From: Diplosphaera chodatii
Lineage: Eukaryota > Chlorophyta > Trebouxiophyceae > Prasiolales > Stichococcaceae
Length of the DNA: 64,000 nucleotides
Direction: 5' to 3'
NCBI GenBank assembly: GCA_032358165.1
Contig: JAALGY010000054.1
Span: 1,488,001-1,552,000 of the forward strand
Below the pieces are notes generated by a model, which worked only from the letters and a program-made list of their open reading frames with translations, made no database searches and had not been told where the DNA came from. A program made the position numbers and the translations under genes. Positions within the stretch are counted from its first letter, which is position 1, and the number at the start of each line of letters is the position of its first letter. Shown here piece by piece: positions 1 through 11,129 of the stretch.

Positions 1-187
1 ATCTGCGACTGGATATCAGTGGCAGCCCAAAGCTTTGGAGGGCTGCTGACCATCTACAAGTGGAGTGACCCCTGCTGTCAGTGCGACTCACTGGCCTGCT
101 TGGGAAGTCGGCAGGGCTCCAGATGGGCTGGCGTGCAGCCGCCACTCTGCTTTCTGAGTAGCCTTTCCCCGAGGCGGCGGCCGTTGC

Positions 188-1411
188 ATGAGGTCGCCAT
201 CATCTGCGAGGAGGCGAGGGAAGTGGGCTGGCAGACACAGTGTTGTCACAGTCATCGTCTGCACCGCCGTCCTGATCTGCATCTACCTACTACAGCGGCC
301 GGCCCTGCCGTATTCTGGTGAGTGCGTCTGAGGCGCCCCACGTCTCCCCAAGGTTTGCTGGGCTTGTGCTGTGCTCAGGACGTCCTCCACCGCTGTGCGC
401 TGCCACAGTCTTGAAACCCGATCGTGCGCTTGTCCCGTTACTAGATTCCGCGCCGGTGCTGCTTCGCCGTCTGGGGCAGAGCGCAGCAGGTGAGGTCCTG
501 TGGCCGCTGCTACCGTGGCGTGATACACGGTCATTGAACACTCCGCAGCAATGACCTGCCGCATCATGTTGATTACACCTGCCAGGGCGAGCCCTGCCAG
601 GCCGTTCCGGATGCTCACGCGAGTTCGAACTCCATCGTATGTCCTCCCATGCTCGGCAGGCAAGCATGAGAATGAGCTTTCGGGTGTACAGCAGTCAGCG
701 GTGGCAGTACAGACGGCTGAGGATACCGGCAAGGGCGGCATCTTCTTTGGAGAAGGTGAGGGACATCAGTTCGACCGTGCTTCATCCGATGTTGCGTTTC
801 AGGGCCGTCGGGTCTGTGCAACCTGATGAAGCGTCAGGGATGCTGGCAATGCGTGGAAATGCTATCAAGGGTTTCCCACTTTACTCTACGTTACTCTGCT
901 CAGATCACAGATCTGCTTCACACAGGTGCTGTTGGAGTTCACGAGAAAGCGGAGATGCCGAAGCGCGTCTTTGGGCAAGGCAGCAGTGATGCAGGCGCGA
1001 ATAATGAGAAGGGTGGCAAAGTCAGGCCCCTAGGCTTCTACTTCCAGAAAGTGAGGGCCATCGGTGCACCTGGTTTTGGAATGTCGACATATATGCAGCC
1101 ACACAGATCTCGCCCTGCTTGACAAGCTGCATGTCGTCTCAGCACGCAGTGTGGCATGTTTGTGTGGCATACTAATGTTGCGGGTGTGGTCTTGATTGCG
1201 GTAGGATCTGAAGGATCTCAAGCACGGCGCCACCAAACTCGCGCCTGGTGAGGCCATCGGGAGTGGCAGCAGCCTGGAGCACCTGCAGGCAGTGGCGAAG
1301 CACAAGGCCAGCAAAGGTGCTGCTGGTGAAGATGCAGCGCTCGGCTTCTACTTTGCAAAGGACATTCCGGAGGATGTGAAGGCAAAGTCAAATGACAGGC
1401 GCCTGCAGTGA
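188..1411 (+). CDS. small single-pass (type II) membrane protein, unknown family
   Basis: Four-exon model: 188-317, 699-755, 926-1050, 1205-1411, with matching splice phases; 172 aa. The ATG at 188 opens a basic N-terminus (MRSPSSARRRGK) followed by one hydrophobic segment (about residues 18-37, VVTVIVCTAVLICIYLLQ). This suggests a signal anchor with the C-terminus in the lumen or outside. The soluble part carries three related short motifs: GGIFFGE, PLGFYFQKDL and ALGFYFAKDI, each followed by charged residues, so it looks like a degenerate internal repeat. I do not recognise the family. The F-F/Y-F-x-K-D-L/I pattern is faintly like the start of plant BURP domains, but the rest of such a domain is absent. 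The downstream gene starts about 875 bp away on the same strand. Exon 2 is only 57 nt and is the least certain. Function unknown. Confidence 0.55.
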
Positions 1412-2286
1412 TGTCGTTGGCCCGTGTGGCGGCAACGGCCGTGATGCAGATGCTATGCACAATGTCGCAAAGTATAGCACCAATTTTGGGGGGAAGTAGC
1501 CACAGGGGGACCACCCTTGCGTGTGCTGAACACTGTTTTCTAGCGGACTGCAAACATAGCGTTACTGCCATGCGGACTATTGGGAGCAAATGCAGTATCA
1601 GGGTTGTGGCTACCGCATACCACTGTTGCAAACTCGGCGTGCATGATTCTTGTCGGTGGTTTGCTGGGGTCTAGTTGATGTACATTTGCTACTGGTGTGG
1701 CGTCAGCAGTGTCATGTCTGCCAGAAATAATACGGTACCGTATGCGCATGCAGTTGTCAGCAGTTGTTGTGCCTGCTGGCTGTTGCCGTTGTGTCTCCTC
1801 CGATGCAGGCAGAATGCTGGCACCTGTGTTGTGCAGGGAGTGCTGTAACCTGCAAGCCACATATATATATGTCAGTTTAGTATCACTGTTAGTGCAGCCA
1901 GTGTCTGAGCAACCACGGGGAACAGCTGGCAAGTAGGGTTTCGCTTGGTCCGACACCTACCCTCACAGGAAGCTGAGTCGTGTTGCGTCACCGTGCAATA
2001 TGCATGCGGGTCACCACGCAGTTCGTGCACGACCCTTGACCACATGACTTCTGGTGCACGCAGGACCTGGCGCTCGGCTTGACGTTAGGTCCTGTGCATG
2101 TTTTCCGACACGGGCATGCACCCAGATCCTTACACCTTGTGGCAGGCAGTCGTATCATGCTGATTTGCCCAGCTTGACACTGCATCATATTTTGTACACG
2201 TTTACGCATCTGCCGGGTCAAGAACGCAAGTGCAAGACGTAATTGTTTTGATCTGCTGGGGCGCCACCCCCAGGAGCTGCCGCGGC
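1412..2286. other. intergenic, no gene seen
   Basis: This is the spacer between the small membrane protein and the RING protein gene, presumably the 3' UTR of the first and promoter/5' UTR of the second. It holds a short (AT)n run near 1861-1869. No reading frame here joins to a recognisable protein. Confidence 0.5.
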
Positions 2287-5200
2287 ATGGGCCTCAACAG
2301 CAGCAAGAACAAGGGTGCAGACAGTTCTACAGCCCTCAGCAGCAAGTCCATCAGAAAGGCTATCCGCAACAAGCAGCTGGCACCCATTCTAGAGGGCCGC
2401 GACGATGATCCCGCAGGCACACTAGACGAATGTGAGCATGTGGCCGGAGGGCTTTCTTTCAAAACCCAAGCTGCATTGTTGCACCCGTTGCATCGGGTGC
2501 ACAGCGTGCATGAGCTGCAAGTAGTAGTATCCTTATCGGCATGTCTGAAGCAATTGCTCCTTGCGAATGCACACAGTTCTGTGCAACCTGGCAGCACTCC
2601 TCCCTGCAGGCCCCATCTGCCTGCTGCACTACCCAGCAATAAACACAGCTGCCTGCTGCGGCAGCTCGCTGTGCACCGACTGTTACATTCAAGTGAGTGC
2701 ACACTACCATACATGCCAGATGTCCATTACGTGAATGTTGAGTTGCGAACTGTGTTTGACTTTAGTGCCGCGAGCATGATCGAAACAGTTGCATGTTGGC
2801 GTGGCAGGTGGCTGTATCGCGGTCCGAGCATGACGCGGGGTCTTGTCCCTTCTGCAACAAAGCGAACTACAGCGTGACCTACCGCGCCAAGAGTGCCGCC
2901 CAGCGGGCTGCTGAGCGGAAAGAGCGAGAACATGTCGAGCAGGCTGTCCTGCACGCCCGCCAGGTGCTAGCCAGCCTCATGCACCACCGGTCCGACCTGC
3001 GATGGACTGCTGCTTGCATAGAGTCTGCCTGCAGGTGTGTACCCACATGCGCAGCCACATGCACAGCTGCAGCAATGACCATGAGCAGTGGAGTACGATC
3101 GGCACAGGAGGAGGATCGAAGGGCCGAGCAGCGCCGGAGCAAGCATGCAGCCAATGCGTCCACACCCATGTCGCCGGAGCAGGTGTGCGCCATGTGTGCT
3201 GAGCTCAGCATGCTTCACTGTGAAGACAGAGGCCCGTCTGGCGCATCCGTCCACCTTGTGTTTGCTGCGCACCGACATACGTAGAGTCGACAGTTGTAAG
3301 CAGCTGGACTTGTCTGGAACAGGGGTCGCTGGCGGAGGAGTGGTCCCGTGCCCAGGAGGAGGAGGAGCGCTACCTATCCAGCCGCCAGGACAGGTGGCGG
3401 GAGGCGCTCGCGCGGGCGGCGGCGGCCGCGGAGGCCGGTGATGAGGCCGACGACATGGACGTCGAGGAGCTCATGGTGTGCCGCCTGAAACTAACCTTGA
3501 TCTCAAACAGTCGTGCTTGAGTGTGTTGCTTGTCGGCGGCAGCAGCACCAGCCGACGGGCGGCGTGCTGCACATGCCGAACATCAACAGGAGGCCCTCAT
3601 AGTAGTGAGTGATCAATTGCTTCAATGTGCGAACACAATATTCAATGCCTGTCTGATGCCAGACTGCGACTGCCTGCAGATCATGCAGGCGCTGCTGCTC
3701 TCGCTGGATGAGCAGCACAGCGGTACAAGTGGCACCGAGGGTGCCAGCGGCTCATCCCATGATGTTGGGTCCTCGTCAAGGGACGGTGACACTGCTGCAG
3801 CCCAGGCGCCCCGCGAAGGTGGCCACCAGCCACCTGGTCGTGGCGGCAGCTTCTGCAGCGCTGTGCAGGCTGCTCAAGATGCTGGTCACCTGTCGGCCGG
3901 TGGCGCCATAAGCGTCGCAGCAGCCGCCAGCGGTGCACCGCCCTTGTCAGACACAGCTGCTGTGGCGGAAGTCGAGGGCAGCACATCAGAGGCAGCAGAC
4001 ATCCCAGACGCAGAGCTGCTCGCGCATGCTGCCAGGTTGGCAGAGCGTGCAGTGGCGCTGCAGCCGCGCCAGCTGGGCAGCACAAGGCCGCAGGACACTC
4101 TGGCAGCAGCCGATGCCACCAACGCAGAGACATCAGCCAGAGCTCCTGCGTCTGTAAGCTGCGACGCTACCGTTGCCTATGTCCAACAAGCAGCCCTGTC
4201 TGCAGACAGCGGTGTCAGCAGTGGTTTCAGCCAGCGGCAGGATCACGCCTCCAGCAGGTTTGGTAGTGCGGCACTGGCAGATGCCCTGGCCAATGCACGC
4301 GGCTTGGCCTCTGCAAGCCCAGCAGCCTTGCACAGCAGGTTGCTCAGCAACGACAGCAACGGCGGCAGCAGTGCGCCAGCAGGCATTGGATCCGCAGCGC
4401 TGGCTCAGGCGCTTGCAGCAGCCAATGGCTGGGGTGTTGCCGGCAAGGGTGCACCTGCCAGTGAGCACGCAGCGCAGGTGGCGGCTGTGCAGCAGCCGCC
4501 GTTTCTGGGCATTGTCATGGTGCAGGCCGCGGCGCACATACAGGCGCCAACAGACTCGCTGAGCATGCAGCCAGCAGGCCACCATCAGAGTGCTGCTGGG
4601 GTAATGGATGGTGGAATCTCAAGCAGCCGGCAAGCACGTGCAGCTGGTCCTGTTGGTTCTGCCACGGACATCGACCCTGCAGACAATCGCAGCACACAGG
4701 CGCTGGATGAGGCAGGCGGCGCCGCCCTGCTGCTGCAGCCAGATGGCACCTCTCTGTTGGTGCTGCTCATCAACGCTTCTGCGGCTGCAGCAGCGGCCAA
4801 AGCGGCGGCAGCGGCCCTGCCGGCGGAGGTGGCGCAGGGCACATCTGCAGCCGCTGGCTTGGCTGGCCCTGGCGTGCCGCTGTACCAGATCAACTGCGAG
4901 GTGTACAGCAAGTTGCAAATAGTCAAGCATGCAGCATTAATGCTGCATGCTTGACAGCAGTTGCTGTGATGCCATGCACTGCCTCGCATGTAAGGCTGCG
5001 AACACTGCCCGAGGCGTGTTGTGTGGGATGCTGCAGGATGCCGCAGATCGCCACCTGGCTGCTGCGCTTGCAGCAGCTGATGCAGCACTGATGCAACGCT
5101 CACAAGCTGCCGTGCGCCAGCAGACGCTCGCGATGCAGACAGCAGACGAGCAATACAGGTGCTGCATGCTCGCCTTCACTCGACGTTGGGATGCGCAGGC

Positions 5201-5379
5201 CCAGCCGCCAAGACACGGATTGCACCGAGCAGTTGCAAGTGTCATGCTCTCCGCCACCATAACATGCACTGCTGCTTTGCAGGGTCGCACTTGATGCCTA
5301 TGCTGCACGTGATGCGGCAATGCAACAGGCACTCAGGGAGTCGGACGAGCGGCTGAAGGCTGTGTACCGTTCCCTCTAA
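2287..5379 (+). CDS. SIP5-like RING-type E3 ubiquitin ligase
   Basis: Eight exons: 2287-2431, 2610-2692, 2808-2963, 3108-3182, 3323-3475, 3680-4900, 5037-5158, 5283-5379; 683 aa. The RING is split by introns. ECPICLLHYPAINTAACC and SLCTDCYIQ (about residues 48-76) give the first cysteines, and SCPFCNKANYSVTYR (about 88-102) the last pair. This is the pattern of the fungal SIP5 and plant GW2/DA2-type RING proteins, which also begin with a myristoylation-like MG and carry K-L-x-P before the RING; here MGLNSS and KQLAPILEG fit. Further on, EEWSRAQEEEERYLSSRQD and VEELMIMQALLLSL match the conserved helical, UIM-like segment of that family. The long Ala/Ser-rich C-terminal half (exon 6, 407 codons) is low complexity and ends in a short helical tail. 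The role is probably ubiquitin transfer to unknown substrates. The link of the last two exons to this gene is inferred from phase only. Confidence 0.82.
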
Positions 5380-5731
5380 TGTGAACTCGTCATGCCAAAG
5401 TCCTTTCTTCATGGGTCAATTCATCTGTATGTTGCACAAGACGCCTCAGCAGTCCCTGCCACATGTAGGTGGCCGTTCATGTTGTGACATGTGACTCAAG
5501 TCAGCTAGTATGCAACCATCGTTGCTCATGTATTGCTATCATCCTCGTTAGGTGCAGAGAAAATTAAGGTGCATGGTATCCGACATACGGCAGCTGTGCA
5601 TCATGTGTGATGTAGCCTGAATCACCAGTGCGTAAGGGGCGCCTATCAGTTGGTGACATTTCGCGCTTACAGTTCACAAGATCAAACTCGGTGATACCCT
5701 GCGGCCTTCACAGCATCACACATGACCCCAC
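5380..5731. other. convergent 3' spacer
   Basis: This lies between the 3' ends of the RING gene (+) and the uS15 gene (-). No coding exon is supported. It probably holds both 3' UTRs and polyadenylation sites, which I cannot place. Confidence 0.5.
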
Positions 5732-6422
5732 TCAAGCGATGACCTCCTTAAGGCCGCGGATACCCAGTGTCACCAGAACCTGCTCGTACTTTGCCCTGCA
5801 ATCCAATCGCCCGCGTTCAGGGCCAGTTGCGATGCGGTCTTGGGCAGCAGCATTGATGGCCATGCATGTTTGGCGGACAACCATGCACTCATATAACACC
5901 TGTCTGTGCGCTTCAGGTATCGCAGCAGGCTCGTTCGCCGTGAAAGGGTCTGCAAACAGCAAGGTCACAAACATGTCAAACATGTCGAGATGCTGCTCTC
6001 CCTGGACGACGTGCTGGCGCTCGGTTTGCCCCGACTTAACGACATCAGCACTTGGGTGCCGAGGACTCTAGTTGCATGCCGAGGAGTCTGGGGAGCACCT
6101 TCATGAGGCCGCGGGTGGAGGCATAGTCCTTCCGGTGCTCCTGCAGGTGCGCGGTCAGCTGCTTCACGCGGGCTGTCAGCTGCGCGATCTGCACCTCCGA
6201 CGACCCAGTGTCCGCATCCGCACGCTTGAATTGCGCGACCTGCGACTTGTCTGTGTTGATGCCGCGGTAGCGTGCCCTGCACATTGCGGCAGACAAGGCC
6301 GTGAAACAACCAGCACAATCATCAGAAAGCTGCACGCTGTTGCCGAGATGAAGGCAAGTGCCAGACTGCTGCCCGCAAAGCTGCAGAAAGCGGGCATGTG
6401 ATCCAAGAAGGCCTGCTGACAT
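5732..6422 (-). CDS. organellar ribosomal protein uS15 (bacterial-type S15)
   Basis: Three exons on the minus strand: 6422-6099, 5949-5900, 5795-5732; 145 aa. The core reads [20 protein letters not shown], then an [14 protein letters not shown] block, then [17 protein letters not shown], then [15 protein letters not shown]. These are the successive blocks of bacterial S15, which binds the central domain of the 16S-type rRNA in the small subunit. Exon 2 (50 nt) supplies the Arg-rich [11 protein letters not shown] helix. The first 50 or so residues precede the conserved domain and could be a plastid or mitochondrial targeting sequence. The sequence alone does not decide between the two organelles. 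The ATG at 6422 is the first in-frame start seen; an extra upstream intron is possible. The gene lies head-to-head with the uL13 gene. Confidence 0.88.
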
Positions 6423-7060
6423 GGCGGCCTGGGGGGACCCGCAGCGTCAAGTGCTCACTCTATTGGCAGCGTGGCTGGGCGGCGCTGGGCTGCTGGGAAG
6501 GCGGGCACCCGGAGGGCTGTGCCGGTCGCAAAGCCTGTGCAGCATGACACAGCCCCTGTTGCTACAGGCAGGAGAGGGACTATGTGGCACCCAGTCACGT
6601 TCTACAGGCAACATGACAGCCCAGAGGCAGCCCGGGATGGGCAAACGGGTGTGGCAACTCGCCCCGAAGCAAGATATGGCTTACTGCTGCGGTGTGAGGT
6701 GGTCGCCTGGAGGCTGAGGCCGCCCATCGCTGAGCACAGACACTGCGCCATATTCACACTCGGCGGTGCGGGGCACGCGCGGCAGCTGCCTCCTGAAGCT
6801 CTAGACGCCACCTCACACTTGTGATCGGCTCGCGCAGGCAGAGGCTGTGGGAGCAGGCGCGTCCGCATGCAGCGGCAGACCTCAAAATACTTCCTACTTC
6901 TCTGCGTCATCCCGCTGTGCTTTGCAGGGTTTCGGCCCGCTGCCCGCACAGTGACGTTGGCGAGCGCCCAGGGCGCAGGCAAACCAGTCAACGTGACCCA
7001 CAACTGACATTCACCAACTGGCTGGGCCTGCGCGGCAGTGGATCGACTTGGCCTGTCAGC
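6423..7060. promoter_or_regulatory. shared upstream region of the uS15 and uL13 genes
   Basis: 638 bp separate the two divergent start codons, so both promoters and 5' UTRs must lie here unless distal exons were missed. I see no clear TATA box or telo-box. The assignment rests on gene orientation only. Confidence 0.4.
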
Positions 7061-8032
7061 ATGGCGGCCATCGGCCAGCTTAGCAGCCACAGGACGCAGC
7101 TCGGGAGCTCGGCAGCCCACACCGAGTGCAGGGGCCTCTGCAAGGTGCGCTGATCACTTGCAGGTAGACATGATTGCGTGCTGGTGCGGCAGCACGTGTG
7201 CGGCAACACTTTGGCCCTGTGGTGTTGTTTCCCAGCTATGGTTCCGCGATCCACTACATGCCCTGTGCGTGCAGGGACTGCGCTTCCTGAACCTTCAGCA
7301 CAGCACTGCGCCTCTGCACAGCCGCCGGCGAGGCGTGATGACGTGCAGAGGTGAGCACCATCATCAACTGCTGCATGCCGCCGTGTTGCCACATGCATGA
7401 ACAGCCCACCGAGGTGCTCGGCAGCGCAGACCATCGACCGCAATTCACTGGCTACGTCTGCAGCCGAGTCGGCGGCGGCAGTGGCAGAGCCCCCGCGGCA
7501 GCAGTCGGTGGTGGCGTCAGCCGGTGTCAGGGTGGCCCGCAAGGGCAAGGACCTGTGGAACGACAGCTACTACCCCACCGGCGAGGATGCCCAGGCCGTC
7601 ACCAAGGCCTGGTACATCATCGACGCCAAGGGGCAGACACTGGGCCGCTTGGCGGCGCTGGCAGCGCACCACATCAGGGGCAAGCACATGCCGACGTTCA
7701 CGCCCAGCATGGACATGGGCGGCTACGTGGTGGTCATCAACGCGGAGCAGGTGCTGGTCACCGGCAACAAGTTCAACCAGAAGCTGTACCGGCGGCACAC
7801 CACCGGGCGCCCCGGCTCCATGAAGGTCGAGACCTTCAAGGACCTGCAGGCGCGGATACCAGAGCGCATCATTGAGAAGGCAGTGAAGGGCATGCTCACA
7901 CGCGGCCGCCTTGGCAACGCCCTGTTCCGCCATCTCAAGGTGTACAAGGGCACCAGCCACCCGCACGAGGCGCAAAAGTGCATCGACATCACAGACAAAA
8001 TCTCCAAGAAGCCCAGCGAGTCGCTGCGCTGA
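7061..8032 (+). CDS. RPL13: plastid ribosomal protein uL13
   Basis: Three exons: 7061-7144, 7275-7350, 7425-8032; 255 aa. The mature part matches plastid L13 throughout: [26 protein letters not shown]-like [90 protein letters not shown]. This is longer than bacterial L13 (about 142 aa) at both ends, as in plant plastid L13. The first two exons encode a Ser/Arg/Ala-rich, acid-poor stretch of about 75 residues typical of a chloroplast transit peptide. The protein is an early-assembling component of the plastid large ribosomal subunit. The start ATG lies in exon 1 with intron phases 0 and 1. Its divergent neighbour is uS15. Confidence 0.93.
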
Positions 8033-8286
8033 ACACTCTGTGTATGTGCCAAGAACTTTCACATAGACCTGGCAGTCGGCACAGAGTTGCACCACCTGCG
8101 CTGAGACATGCTTTCCTGCCGCCAGTCGGTCTGACAAATCAAATGTGCACCAAGGTGTTGCAATCAGATTGAGCATTGCAGCTAGCGATGCCGATGTTCG
8201 CTGAGAGCCCCCGAATTTGACAAGCCACCAGTAACGTGGTGTTGCTAATAACTTCGACCATCAGCACTGCGACCACGTGTTGCTAG

Positions 8287-11129
8287 TCAGTGTGTCATCG
8301 CTGGCTCTGGTCGTGGCAGGTTTATGATGCCCAGATCCAGTGCTGACACTACGTTGCTATTCTGAAATGCTGTCGCTGCTGCCATCACATCTGCATGGGA
8401 TGTGGCACCTGCAACAGAACCCATAGCACACACGCTTGGGACATCATGCACTCCGACAAATTATCAGCATGTACCTCACATAAGCAATGTGCACCCAATC
8501 TGCAGGTTGATTCCGTACCTGGCACTTGCATCTGTCCAACTGCATGGCGTGCAACAATCAGCTGCTTGGCTCCTGTACATTTATGCACATCTGTCATGGA
8601 GCATGATGGATGCGGAACACCTGGTGCACGGATGATCACATGACCAAAAGGGGACATCCATTGCCGAACCATTAATGCAAGCCCCGCTGCATGGTAGAGG
8701 GCGGCAGGGATACCTAGCTGCGCAGCCAGTTCGGCTGCCGTTGCTGCCATGCCCACGCCCTGTGGAAGGAGGACACAGCGTTACACATCAAATGGCAAAC
8801 TGCCATGGCCCTTCCGACTGGAAATCGAAGTGCTGTAATCAAACTTGTATCACAGCAATCTTCCATGGTCATCAGGGCAGAATTGCCTTGTATGAGGCGG
8901 GCGCCACAACAACGTCACAGTTGGTCGCGATCGCTGGTGCTGCCGGCTGCTGGCTCTCTCCGAGAATCAGCAAGCGCCGTCCAGGACGGTTGGCTCCCAG
9001 CACCTTCCAGTTTACACACGAAATGACTCAGGATCACAGCCTGGCAGGTGCAGATCTACTGAGGGGCCGCATAGTCCCGCCCTCCTCAGCAGCTATCCCC
9101 GCCACCTGTGTCAAAAACAGATCACACCTCTGAGGGCTGCACTGTGCGGCCTTCCGCGGTCACCACAGCTCGCCCGGCTTTCAGCTCCGCAAAGGCGCGG
9201 CCAGGTCTCACGCCCAGAGCGACTGCCTTGTCTGGATCCAGCACGCCGCTCCTGCCAGGCACGACCATGCATGTCGGGCATAACTATCGCTTACATCATG
9301 GCATTGTGCTGGCTCCCAGTATTGTGGGGTCATGTGGATCAGCGCGCAGGGTTTGGTGAATTTCAATATGATGGTCCACCTGTCTGCCTCCGTGAAGGTG
9401 TATGCAATGCAAGGGGCGCTGCCGTGTTGCAGCGCGGACGCCGTGACCAGATAGTCGTCGTCAGAGCGTATGGTCCAGGTCACGTCTGGTAATTGCACAC
9501 CTGATGCAGCTGGGTCGCCTGCGACACGCAGCAGTAGGCTGTCCACATGTGTACAAACAACCCAACAGGGTCACAGAGGTCTGCTCTTGGATGTTTGCGT
9601 TGCTGGTCAGGAACGGTTGAAAGTGGGGCCGACGCTAACAGTACCATATCCCCTTGCCGGCAAAGCCGCCACGGATGCACACCTGGAGGCGGCAGCTCCA
9701 AGGGCAGTGTGCCGGCGCGGGAGTCGCCACCCCTGAGCCGGCCACCGTTCTTGGCCCTGCGCTGCAGGCATCGCACAACGCCGGCTCGAGCATGCACTGG
9801 AAAGTTCCTTGGCCCTCGCAGCAGATTTGACACTGTGAAGGCTCCGGCATGGAGCCAGCGGGTATTGTTCACAGACAGGCAGCTGGCGGCATGGCCAGCA
9901 GTGCCGCGCACGCTGAGCATGGTGGTCTGGGAGCCGTCGTAGTGGCCGGCTGGGTTCAGCTGGTCGGGCGGCAGCGTGCAAGCATACAGGCGCGCCCGCC
10001 GGTTGATCTGCTCTACGTCCGGGCCCCACTGCTCCAGCTGCACACATGCAGGAAAGCAGGTGGGGCACAGCATGCTGATGCAAGGTGACGCGGCGGCTGC
10101 ATGCCGACGCTTTCGCTCCATGCTTGCAGGTGGACGCACTGAAAGGTCGCGGGGCCAGCTCGCACTGCACCTCGTCTGGGTGCCACCCCGTGTGATCAGG
10201 CGGCTGCACAGTGAATTCGTGGATGACGACGGGCATCAGCAAGTAGGTGTCGGACACCCGCAGCATTGCGTCCACATACTGCGCAACGCCCCTGGGTCCA
10301 TATATGTGCAGCTGCAGACACAACGCTGTGTGAATGTCATCAGGTAGCATGCTGGGGCAGCGAGTTCAAGGCTATGGCAGGCAAACAGGTGAAGCAAGTG
10401 CACGAGGCAAGCTGCGTACCGGCACATCGGCCATGTCGTGGCCCTTCTCTCGCGCAGCGCTGATTGTGCAGAGCATGCCTGCACAGCCATACAAGTGCGT
10501 CCGCATGGGCGCCCGCTTCAAGGTCACAACTGGAAAAGCGATGGAAGCCGTTGTAAACAGCCTGTCAACGCCGCCTGCCAAGCACAGTGACAAAAGGCTG
10601 CAGCGCACCTGGCAGGCCACAGACCTGGTCCCCGTCTAGGCAGGATATAAATATGCGGGTGATGCGGGACGGCCGCACATGCGGCGCCTGCAGCAACGCG
10701 CGCTGCGTGTCCTCGCCGCAGTCAAACAGCAGGCACGACCGCGGCGTGCGCACAGCCAGACTGAAGCGCCGGCGCCTGCGACCGGCCAAGCTCTTCATGC
10801 TGTGTCGCTCGCAAGACTGCTGTCCTTCGTGCTGGCAGTCGTGTGGTTGGTTGCAAGCATCATCATGTGCTTGGGACGAGGAGAATCTTGGCGGAATGCA
10901 AAACGAATCCGCACCCATAGCAGTCATCATTGGCGGCGGTGCCCAGGAATGTCAGCTGAAGGCCGGTGGGGTTGCATTCCACAACGTCGGCAAAAGCTGC
11001 GGGTGGCGCTTTCACCCATACTTCTTTGTCTGGTGGGCTTGCAGCCTGCTGCCCTAGGCCTGCAGATCGACATGAGGCACAGAAGTGCTTCATGAGAATG
11101 CCGCCATGCACTACTCGTACCATGGCCAT
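8287..11129 (-). CDS. tRNase Z (RNase Z) homologue with degenerate metal site
   Basis: Ten-exon minus-strand model: 11129-10915, 10799-10609, 10478-10420, 10311-10171, 10037-9683, 9518-9380, 9251-9128, 9003-8887, 8759-8621, 8408-8287; about 533 aa. Family landmarks occur in order: LQLTFLGTAA, LLFDCGEDTQRALL, SRITRIFIS, GLPGMLCTISAAREKGH, LHIYGPRGVAQYV, ASALQHGSAPCIAYTF, LDPDKAVALGVRPGRAFAEL, VLGANRPGRRLLILGE. Canonical tRNase Z removes tRNA 3' trailers. Its HxHxDH motif here reads C-L-D-G-D-Q (in ISCLDGDQVCGLPG). The GDT aspartate is changed (GES), HEAT is APAS and the HST histidine is Met. The substrate-side His (LQHG) and perhaps the last His (LYHAAG) remain. Catalysis is therefore doubtful, and a pseudoenzyme or altered metal site is inferred. 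Exon 8 uses a GC donor. Exon 5 (118 codons) contains an unusual insertion and its ends are the weakest part. Confidence 0.8.

Noticed and set aside
601..660. GTTCGAACTCC resembling a tRNA T-loop
   Set aside because: No acceptor stem, D-arm or anticodon arm can be folded around it, and it lies in an intron of the first gene.
926..1411. BURP-domain assignment for the first gene
   Set aside because: Only the short F-F/Y-F-x-K-D motif is similar. The conserved CH repeats of a BURP domain are missing.
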